The position numbers were made by a program, and so were the translations under genes. A model generated the notes under the pieces. It saw only the letters and a list, made by a program, of their open reading frames with translations, was not told where the DNA came from and did not search any database. This document shows, piece after piece, positions 7,422 to 12,664 of a stretch of 12,664 nucleotides of DNA. Position 1 is the first letter of the stretch; each line of letters starts with the position of its first letter. Origin of the DNA: Pseudomonadota bacterium (GTDB lineage Bacteria; Bdellovibrionota; Bacteriovoracia; Bacteriovoracales; Bacteriovoracaceae); NCBI GenBank assembly GCA_023432655.1, contig JAEYUK010000134.1, positions 1-12,664 of the forward strand, given 5' to 3'.

Positions 7422-7430
7422 TGGTACAAT
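7422..7430 (+). promoter_or_regulatory. Extended -10 promoter of the Usp gene
   Basis: TGG followed by TACAAT (7425-7430, five of six -10 bases) is an extended -10 element. It lies exactly 6 nt before the ATG at 7437, so the predicted +1 is the start codon. No good -35 is seen, which an extended -10 can tolerate. The spacing is identical to that before the ClC gene. Confidence 0.45.
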
Positions 7431-7436
7431 CGACAC

Positions 7437-8309
7437 ATGAAACAAATGAATAAAATCCTAGTGGCCACTGATTTTTCTCAAGAATCGGACAATGCAGTTC
7501 TTTTAGCAAATTACCTCCAAAAAAAATTGGGGGCCACTGTCACGATGATTCACATTTCGGATGTCTCACCTGTCTGGGACTGGCCGGCCTCTGATATTCA
7601 GGCGAAAAACCTCCTTGGACAATTTCAAAAAGAAATCACAACCTCCCTTGATAGAAAAATGGAGGAACAGGTCATACGCTGTGGAGTGAAATTTGAAGGG
7701 ATGATCAAATTCGGTAACTCTCAGAAAGAATTACTTAAAGAAATTCAATCTACTAAAGCTGAACTTCTGGTGATGGGCCACCGTGGACAAACCGGTTTTT
7801 TTGGAATTGGCAGCTTAGCTGAGAAGATGATTGCCTCATCCCCTATTCCCGTCTTAGTTGTCAAAAACAAGAAGGACATAAAAAACATTACTTCACTGAT
7901 TGATCCTGCCAAGGTTTCCCAGGAAGCAATTACCTACACTCAAGACTTAGCGAATTCCCTCAATGGTAAGGCCCAGTACCTGACATTCATTGCCGATCTT
8001 TCATCTGAAACATTGAACCCATTCACTATGTCCCAATATAAATTCAGCGAAGAAGAAAAATCCCAGATCACTGAAAGGGCCAAATCATTTATTTTAGACC
8101 AAGTTAAAAATATACCTGAGGAAGATGTCCATATCGAAATTTCAAATCTTCGAGTCGCTAAGGCCCTCGCCAAAGGACTTATTGACCAAAAAACGGATCT
8201 GGCGATTGTCTCTAAGCATAATCGCGGTCCCCTGGAAAAACTATTTGTCGGTTCAACCAGTAAAGGCGTTCTTCAAGAGTTTGATGGGAACATTCTTGTG
8301 CTCCCTTAA
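7437..8309 (+). CDS. Tandem universal stress protein (UspA-type)
   Basis: 290 residues, two UspA folds in tandem and presumably cytosolic. Domain 1 (~4-145) starts MNKILVATDFS and ends with GHRG, seven residues, GS, then PIPVLVVK. Domain 2 (~150-290) is more divergent and ends HNRG, seven residues, GS, then NILVLP. The usual nucleotide motif is G-2x-G-9x-G(S/T). Here both loops are two residues short and domain 2 lacks the first Gly, so ATP binding is uncertain. Starts: TTG 7413 is in frame but sits upstream of the promoter hexamer. ATG 7437 fits a leaderless transcript, and ATG 7446 matches the domain start best. It follows the ClC gene and converges on the TRIC gene with only 8 nt between stop codons. 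Role inferred: stress adaptation, possibly linked to ion transport. Confidence 0.88.
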   Translation: MKQMNKILVATDFSQESDNAVLLANYLQKKLGATVTMIHISDVSPVWDWPASDIQAKNLLGQFQKEITTSLDRKMEEQVIRCGVKFEGMIKFGNSQKELLKEIQSTKAELLVMGHRGQTGFFGIGSLAEKMIASSPIPVLVVKNKKDIKNITSLIDPAKVSQEAITYTQDLANSLNGKAQYLTFIADLSSETLNPFTMSQYKFSEEEKSQITERAKSFILDQVKNIPEEDVHIEISNLRVAKALAKGLIDQKTDLAIVSKHNRGPLEKLFVGSTSKGVLQEFDGNILVLP

Positions 8310-8317
8310 AACACAAT

Positions 8318-8932
8318 CTACTTATTTACTCGGGCCACAGGCAACTGCCAGCCCTTTCGGATCGCTAGTACTCGAATGATAAAACAGGCAAGTCCACCCA
8401 CTATGGTGGAAACACTCAGTGGCTGTCCAAAATAATATCCAGTCGCTACAATGCCCGAACCGAGGAGTGCTGCCACAGCATAGAGGTCCGATCGAAGCAC
8501 CACGGGTACTTCGGCCAGTAGGACATCACGCACGATTCCCCCACCCACTCCGGTCATCATTCCAAGAAGTGCTGCCATGAGAGGATTGAGGCCAACGCCA
8601 AGAGCTTTCACCGTGCCTGAAACTGCAAAGAAAGCCAGACCAGCGGCATCCACCCAAAGAACCCAATAACGAAATTTTTCGATGAGAGGCATCCAGTAAA
8701 AGGAGATGAGTCCTGCTGCAATTGAAACTGTGAGGTAACGCCAGTCCTCTAGAGCTGCTGGAGGAGTTGCACCGATTAAAAGATCGCGGCCAATGCCTCC
8801 AAAGCTTGAAGCCGCAAATGAGAGGACTAAGACACCAAATACATCGAGACCTCTTCGCATTCCCGCTGTGGCGCCACTGATGGCGAAGGCAAATGTTCCG
8901 AATAGATCCAGGACTCGAAGGAAATCAATCAC
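8318..8932 (-). CDS. TRIC-type cation channel (UPF0126 family)
   Basis: 204 residues, the normal length for bacterial TRIC/UPF0126 (YadS-like) proteins, with about seven membrane helices. The internal duplication is plain. Repeat 1 carries FGGIGRDLLIG and repeat 2 carries GVGGGIVRDVLLAEVP, the two Gly-rich kinked helices with conserved Arg-Asp. Solved prokaryotic homologues are trimeric, K+-permeable channels in the inner membrane; the exact ion here is inferred. The start is GTG at 8932, supported by GGTGA about 9 nt upstream. An ATG a little further up is out of frame. The gene is separated from the outer membrane protein gene by that gene's terminator, so it likely has its own promoter in 8933-8980. 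Confidence 0.88.
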   Translation of the reverse strand: MIDFLRVLDLFGTFAFAISGATAGMRRGLDVFGVLVLSFAASSFGGIGRDLLIGATPPAALEDWRYLTVSIAAGLISFYWMPLIEKFRYWVLWVDAAGLAFFAVSGTVKALGVGLNPLMAALLGMMTGVGGGIVRDVLLAEVPVVLRSDLYAVAALLGSGIVATGYYFGQPLSVSTIVGGLACFIIRVLAIRKGWQLPVARVNK

Positions 8933-8950
8933 GTTATTCTTTCACCCATA

Positions 8951-8963
8951 GACAAATATTGTC
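8951..8963. promoter_or_regulatory. 13-bp palindrome upstream of the TRIC gene
   Basis: GACAAATATTGTC has 5-bp arms (GACAA/TTGTC) around a 3-nt centre. It lies 19-31 bp before the GTG start, between the upstream terminator and the ribosome binding site. The position fits a repressor operator. No regulator is identified. Confidence 0.3.
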
Positions 8964-8980
8964 CAGCCTCTAAGGTAAGT

Positions 8981-9017
8981 TAATAAAACTAGAGTGGCCA
9001 GTGATTAGACTGGCCAC
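8981..9017 (-). terminator. Rho-independent terminator of the outer membrane protein gene
   Basis: On the minus strand GTGGCCAGT (9017-9009), a 6-nt loop and ACTGGCCAC (9002-8994) make a perfect 9-bp stem. TCTAGTTTTATTA follows as a broken U-tract. The stem starts 14 nt after the gene's stop codon. The plus-strand side lacks a T-run, so it works one way. Confidence 0.75.
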
Positions 9018-9030
9018 CAATTAGTAATAC

Positions 9031-9672
9031 TTAGAAAAGAATATCGAACTTCAAGATATTTAATTGAACAGTCACTGAAGAATCAAGACCAACATCATCA
9101 GCATCCTCATCATAACTTGCTGAGGTGATGGCAATCGATGGTGAATATGAAAAGTTCTTGAGTCCCCAGGAATCCATGCTGAATCGTTTACCACCTTCAA
9201 TAGTAATAAATCCTACGCCAATTTCTGAGTCACTTTTTTGTGGAGTTTTAGTGGTATCTTTTGTTTCGGTCTCAAGAGTTCCTCCACCGATAGATCCTTT
9301 AAGCCACCAAGAGTTAAATAAATCCTCATTAAAATTATACCCAACACTTAGAGCTAATGTTGAAGAGGTCATCTCATCCGTTTTTTTATCCCCTGTCGTA
9401 TACTTAGTCTCAGTTTTATCCATTTCGTAAAAGATCTCAGCACCGATCATGACACGATTTGAAAAGATATAATTATAGTTGAGAGCTAGTGACCCATTAG
9501 ATGTTTCTTGATCTTTAACCCCAGTCTTATCCTTATCCCAATCAAATTTAGTTCCTAATCCACTCCAACCAAGACCATCTGTACCGACTGAAATCATGTG
9601 TTTCGGTTGTGTTTGGGCCAGGGCCACGAATGAAAATGACGTCACTAGAGCAGCTACGAGAAGCTTCTTCAT
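9031..9672 (-). CDS. Small outer membrane beta-barrel protein
   Basis: 213 residues. Residues 1-19 are a signal peptide (MKKLLVAALVTSFSFVALA), probably cleaved ALA|Q. The mature part alternates polar and hydrophobic residues with many Gly/Tyr/Phe and acidic or Lys-rich loops. It ends FDILF with a C-terminal Phe, as in barrels recognised by the BAM machinery. Size suggests an 8- to 10-stranded barrel; no function can be assigned. Strong AAGGAG Shine-Dalgarno before ATG 9672. Upstream on the minus strand are TTGACA (9733-9728) and TTGACC (9715-9710), but neither pairs well with a -10. It is a single-gene unit ending in a clear terminator. Confidence 0.8.
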   Translation of the reverse strand: MKKLLVAALVTSFSFVALAQTQPKHMISVGTDGLGWSGLGTKFDWDKDKTGVKDQETSNGSLALNYNYIFSNRVMIGAEIFYEMDKTETKYTTGDKKTDEMTSSTLALSVGYNFNEDLFNSWWLKGSIGGGTLETETKDTTKTPQKSDSEIGVGFITIEGGKRFSMDSWGLKNFSYSPSIAITSASYDEDADDVGLDSSVTVQLNILKFDILF

Positions 9673-9787
9673 AAATCTCCTTATAATTAATTCTTTACAA
9701 TAATAGGCTGGTCAAATTAGGGAGTAGTGTCAACTAAATTTGAAACTCGCTTAATCAACTGGGACAGTGTCTACGGAGCTGGAAGAC

Positions 9788-9967
9788 TTATTTCCATTTG
9801 CGGGAGAAGGTTAGAAAAAGCACCTTCCCCCAGGTATCGATCTGTTCTAAAGTTCGATCTTTCAATTCTTCTTTAGGCTGTTTTGAGTTCCCACTCATCT
9901 TCAAGACTTACTTTCCCAGGAAGGTCTGCAATTCTTCAGAAAGAATAACGATCGAAGGTCCTTCCAT
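9788..9967 (-). pseudogene. Remnant of a formamidopyrimidine-DNA glycosylase (Fpg/Nei family)
   Basis: One reading frame gives MEGPSIVILSEELQTFLGK, a TAA stop (9910-9908), VLKMSGNSKQPKEELKDRT, then LEQIDTWGKVLFLTF, and ends in TAA at 9790-9788. From family knowledge, Fpg-like glycosylases begin MPEGPSIVIL and continue with a xTWGKHFLL-type strand about residue 55, so homology runs through the internal stop in the same frame. The catalytic Pro, residue 2 after Met, is missing (M-E-G-P), and nothing matching the rest of the ~250-residue enzyme follows. It therefore looks like a dead 5' fragment created by a small deletion, a nonsense change and a large 3' deletion. It starts 3 nt after the hemerythrin stop, so it was probably the second gene of that operon. 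Alternative: two short expressed peptides (19 and 36 aa), which is unlikely. Confidence 0.65.
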
Positions 9968-9970
9968 GCC

Positions 9971-10471
9971 CTAAGCGGTAATGGAATGGGAAGGTGGCTG
10001 TTTTGGCATTTTGCCGGACTTAAGGCTCGTGAGGTATTTTTCTTTTAAGGTCAAAAAGTTCTCACCCATCTCAACCGCAAGTTCCGAATCAAAGGACTGC
10101 TGGGCCTTTTTGAACATATTAGCCTCTTCTTCTTTAATATGATGTTCAACCACTTCTTTTAAAACTGACATCAAGGCCCCCCAGCGCTTGTCCTGAGTCT
10201 GGGTATTTTCAAGTTCAAAAATAAGCCTGTCCGCTACCCCATGCTCCTCATAGCCTTCGAAGGCCAGATCATCTGCTTCTTTTACCTCTGAAAGTTTTAA
10301 CGACTCATAAAAAATTTTTTCCTCCGCGCGAGCGTGAGGTATGAGAGCTTCTTTGAGCTTAGTGAAAAGCGCTAATCTCGTTTTATGAGATCTCTCAGTT
10401 GTGTCTTCAAGTTTTTTTAAAATTTCTTTAACTGTTCTGTGGTCGTTTTTTAAAATCTGATAAATCTCCAT
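9971..10471 (-). CDS. Hemerythrin-like HHE cation-binding protein
   Basis: 166 residues, an all-helical cytosolic protein. Candidate di-iron ligands lie in the expected order: His11 (NDHRTVK), His46 with Glu50/51 (PHARAEEKIFY), His77 (EEHGVAD) and His110/111 with Glu114-116 (EHHIKEEEANMF). The C-terminal 20 residues are Pro/Ser/Lys rich and probably disordered. HHE proteins bind O2, NO or sense iron and redox state; which applies here is unknown. The start ATG 10471 has an almost perfect GAGGAGGT Shine-Dalgarno, the strongest in the window, implying high translation. The Fpg-like remnant follows 3 nt after the stop, so the pair was likely an operon. It diverges from the DUF2254 gene over 143 bp. 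Confidence 0.9.
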   Translation of the reverse strand: MEIYQILKNDHRTVKEILKKLEDTTERSHKTRLALFTKLKEALIPHARAEEKIFYESLKLSEVKEADDLAFEGYEEHGVADRLIFELENTQTQDKRWGALMSVLKEVVEHHIKEEEANMFKKAQQSFDSELAVEMGENFLTLKEKYLTSLKSGKMPKQPPSHSITA

Positions 10472-10614
10472 AGGACCTCCTCGAAAGATAAAATTAATTT
10501 TAAACGATCCTTAGATATTGATGCCTTGATTTATCCAGAAGAAATGTCTGACTAAAATAAACACGCGGACTGCATAAGAATTACTTTTTTATTTATTGAT
10601 GATAACTAAACTAA

Positions 10615-11892
10615 ATGAAAAGAAGAAAGATGCAGAATCTTTTACTTCCGATTTTTCTTGAGAAATGGAGTAACCATTATTGGATGATTCCCACGATCAC
10701 CACAGTCATCATCACTCTACTCCTTCCGATGATGCTTTCCCTGGATAATCGTCTTTTTCAAAATTTATCGAAAGGAATTTTCGTAGGTTATTCCGCTGAA
10801 GCCGCAAGACTCATTCTCTCTTCAATCTGCACGGCCTTAATGACAGTTATCGGAGTCCTTTTCTCTATCACTGTTGTCGTGATTCAGCAGGTCTCGGCTC
10901 AATATAGCCCCAGGGTGGTAGAAATTTTTATCAAATCCAGAAATGGTCAGTTCGTTTTGGGACTTTATGTAGGGACATTCACATACGGTATTCTTCTTCT
11001 TAGGCAAATCCCTTCACTTGAGTCTTCTGAAGGATTTCAAATTCCACAAAGTGCCATTTCTCTTTCCATCATTCTTGCACTGACTTGTATTTCATTTCTC
11101 ATTCAGTACGTTCACTATATAACCCACGCGATTAAGTCGACCAATATTATAAAATCGATCATTGATGAAGGGGTCGATTACCTTGAAGATTATGAAGGCT
11201 TCAAACAGTCGCATACTGATTCACAGGAACATAAGCACTTGACCCAAGTCTATGAAATGAAGGCTTCCACTTACGGCTATTTTCAAAGTTACTTACCGGA
11301 GAGGATAGACAGTATTATAGGACGGAAAAACCAGGCCAAAGTAAGACTCGTGACGAATATTGGAGAATACCTTAACCCCGGTGACGTGATTGCTATCTGT
11401 GAATCTCAGAATGCTTTATCTGAGAAAATAGTAGAAAAAATTAAAAAGACTTTCTCTATAGGGCCTGAGAGAACCCATGTTCAGGATGTGAGGTATAGCA
11501 TACGGCAGCTCGTAGATATTACTCTTCGCGCACTCTCTCCAGGAATTAACGATCCAAGTACAGCATTGGAGGCTTTAAACGGCGTTGGAGTGATCCTAAA
11601 TATCTGGATAAAAAGGTCTGAACATTCCGGTGTATTTACACTTGAATTGGGAAATCAACTCATCGTCCCTCAACTGACTCTTGAAATCATTTTAGAACAA
11701 GCATTTGCACAAATTATTCCTTCAGCGAAAAACCACTATCAGGTGCTGGAGAAGATTCTTCAAATTTTACATGGGTTAAAATCCCGCACGCAAAATTTAG
11801 AAGATGTGGTATTAATCAATCGCTATATAAAGAACGTAAAAGAAAGATTTGAAAAAGAACTTAAGGAGTTTGGAATATGGATAAGAAAATAG
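10615..11892 (+). CDS. DUF2254 family predicted membrane protein
   Basis: 425 residues. About four membrane helices lie in the first 170 residues (approx. 23-43, 64-90, 113-130 and 146-168), followed by a cytosolic-looking C-terminal half. Family marks include QQVSAQYSPRVVEIF after helix 2, GLYVGTFTYGILLLR in helix 3, and the RYSIRQLVDITLRALSPG / INDPSTALEAL block. No biochemical function is established for the family. The start ATG 10615 lacks a Shine-Dalgarno. ATG 10630 after a purine run (GAAAAGAAGAAAG) is the alternative and would remove five residues. The 3' end overlaps the start of the dehydrogenase gene by 16 bp, so the two are probably co-transcribed and translationally coupled. Confidence 0.85.
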   Translation: MKRRKMQNLLLPIFLEKWSNHYWMIPTITTVIITLLLPMMLSLDNRLFQNLSKGIFVGYSAEAARLILSSICTALMTVIGVLFSITVVVIQQVSAQYSPRVVEIFIKSRNGQFVLGLYVGTFTYGILLLRQIPSLESSEGFQIPQSAISLSIILALTCISFLIQYVHYITHAIKSTNIIKSIIDEGVDYLEDYEGFKQSHTDSQEHKHLTQVYEMKASTYGYFQSYLPERIDSIIGRKNQAKVRLVTNIGEYLNPGDVIAICESQNALSEKIVEKIKKTFSIGPERTHVQDVRYSIRQLVDITLRALSPGINDPSTALEALNGVGVILNIWIKRSEHSGVFTLELGNQLIVPQLTLEIILEQAFAQIIPSAKNHYQVLEKILQILHGLKSRTQNLEDVVLINRYIKNVKERFEKELKEFGIWIRK

Positions 11893-12560
11893 CTGTAGTG
11901 ACTGGGGCCAACCGTGGGATGGGTAAGGCCGTGAGTGAAAAGCTCTCTTCCCTTAACTATCACGTCATCATGGTGGGCCGCCACGAGAAAGAAATTTATG
12001 AAGCTGCTCAATCTCTTTCAGCTGAAGCATTTGTCGCAGATGTTGAGAATGAAAAAGATATTTTTAAACTCACAAATCACATCACTGATAAATATGGTCG
12101 TCTGGATGTGCTCATTAATAATGCTGGCGTTTACATTCATGAAGATAATATTTTTACCAGCAAAGACTCAGACATGAAAAAAACACTCGAAATAAATACG
12201 ATGGGTCCATACCGCTTAATGAAAGGGCTTATCCCTCTGATGCAAAAGAACGGTTACGGACGTGTGGTTAATGTTTCCAGTGGACTTGGTTCATTTGAAG
12301 GCTTCTCTGTGACCTGTCCAGCTTACTCAGTTTCAAAAGTCGCTCTCAACATGCTGACTAAATTATTCTCCTCTTCAGTGGATGGCAAAAAAGTGAAGGT
12401 CAATTCTATTTGTCCCGGCTGGGTTAAGACTGATATGGGAGGACCCAACGCTTCTCGCTCAATTGAGGAAGGAATTAGTGGCATGATCTGGGCCGCCACT
12501 TTGTCTGAGGATGGACCTAACGGAGGTTTCTTTCGAGATGGAAAACCAATCGAGTGGTAA
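11877..12560 (+). CDS. Short-chain dehydrogenase/reductase (carbonyl reductase-like)
   Basis: 227 residues, a compact classical SDR in the cytosol. Visible motifs: cofactor loop TGANRGMG (9-16), Asp55 in VADVEN, NNAG (81-84), Asn107, catalytic Ser134/135, Tyr150 and Lys154 (YSVSK), and CPGWVKTDMGGP (179-190). Arg35 after the second beta strand (MVGRHEKE) hints at NADPH preference. The C-terminal GPNGGFFRDGKPIEW resembles carbonyl reductase-type SDRs. Reaction: NAD(P)-dependent interconversion of an alcohol and a carbonyl; the substrate is unknown. ATG 11877 has AAGGAG 8 nt upstream and overlaps the DUF2254 gene by 16 bp. Its stop is 14 bp from the stop of the convergent gene. Confidence 0.9.
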   Translation: MDKKIAVVTGANRGMGKAVSEKLSSLNYHVIMVGRHEKEIYEAAQSLSAEAFVADVENEKDIFKLTNHITDKYGRLDVLINNAGVYIHEDNIFTSKDSDMKKTLEINTMGPYRLMKGLIPLMQKNGYGRVVNVSSGLGSFEGFSVTCPAYSVSKVALNMLTKLFSSSVDGKKVKVNSICPGWVKTDMGGPNASRSIEEGISGMIWAATLSEDGPNGGFFRDGKPIEW

Positions 12561-12574
12561 CAGGAAAAATCGGT

Positions 12575-12664
12575 TTATTTATTTTGCAAGATGATAATTG
12601 CCTGACCACGTCCCGTGACTCGAACCACACCCTCACTCAAGAGAAGGCCATCACCGTCTGAGGC
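12575..12664 (-). CDS. C-terminal end of an unidentified protein
   Basis: The last 29 codons of a minus-strand gene enter from the right edge, ending in TAA. The visible tail is ASDGDGLLLSEGVVRVTGRG then QAIIILQNK. The alternating pattern suggests paired beta strands. It faintly recalls the C-terminal strands of S51-type peptidases (cyanophycinase-like), but the match is too short to name it. Coding nature is supported by the open frame to the edge and by its convergent, close spacing to the dehydrogenase gene. Confidence 0.5.
   Translation of the reverse strand, partial: ASDGDGLLLSEGVVRVTGRGQAIIILQNK

Noticed and set aside
9728..9733. Perfect TTGACA upstream of the outer membrane protein gene as a promoter
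   Set aside because: The nearest -10-like TATTAT (minus strand, 9705-9700) is 22 bp away, too far, so no promoter was called.
9802..9831. Inverted repeat GGGAGAAGGT / ACCTTCCCCC that looks like a terminator in the glycosylase remnant
   Set aside because: It has a mismatch and a 10-nt loop. No T-run follows the stem on either strand, and it lies in former coding sequence, so it is most likely incidental.
10489..10502. 14-bp palindrome TAAAATTAATTTTA upstream of the hemerythrin gene
   Set aside because: It is only A/T except for no informative bases, lies in an AT-rich spacer, and such palindromes are expected by chance. No supporting promoter geometry was found.

Overview
The window is about 12.7 kb of moderate-GC, gene-dense bacterial chromosome. 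A diderm, Gram-negative host is clear from the short beta-barrel outer membrane protein with a signal peptide. The mixed protein relationships and AT-leaning intergenic spacers would fit Bdellovibrionota (Bdellovibrio/Bacteriovorax-like). That placement is an inference without a marker gene. No tRNA, rRNA, CRISPR, IS element or phage gene is visible.

Layout, left to right. Positions 1-325 (minus) hold the N-terminal part of a sodium/calcium exchanger family protein. Diverging from it is a putative Na+/H+ antiporter gene (542-1816, plus). Its ~80-nt leader carries two hairpins, a possible pseudoknot and a sequestered ribosome binding site, which looks like a riboswitch. Convergent with that gene, and overlapping it by 12 bp, is an OsmC-YcaO fusion gene (1805-3988, minus). 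Next comes a plus-strand run: a cytosolic PAS-PAS-GAF histidine kinase (4157-6046), a ClC chloride transporter (6083-7372) and a tandem universal stress protein (7437-8309). Convergent with it are a TRIC/UPF0126 channel (8318-8932, minus) and an outer membrane beta-barrel protein (9031-9672, minus) with its own terminator. Then come a decayed Fpg/Nei-type DNA glycosylase fragment (9788-9967, minus) and a hemerythrin-like protein (9971-10471, minus), which lies just upstream of the fragment in the direction of transcription. Divergent again are a DUF2254 membrane protein (10615-11892) overlapping a short-chain dehydrogenase (11877-12560). The 3' end of an unidentified minus-strand gene closes the window.

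The unifying theme is ion homeostasis and stress. There are four transporters or channels (CaCA exchanger, Na+/H+ antiporter, ClC, TRIC), a DUF2254 membrane protein, a stress protein, a hemerythrin and a sensor kinase. They are not one operon, so the theme may simply be a house-keeping/stress neighbourhood.

The points most worth a second look are: the structured leader before the Na+/H+ antiporter; the glycosylase pseudogene, which has lost its catalytic proline and acquired an in-frame stop; -10-like hexamers placed exactly 6 nt before the ClC and Usp ATG codons (probable leaderless mRNAs); and a terminator-like inverted repeat built into the overlapping stop codons of two convergent genes.
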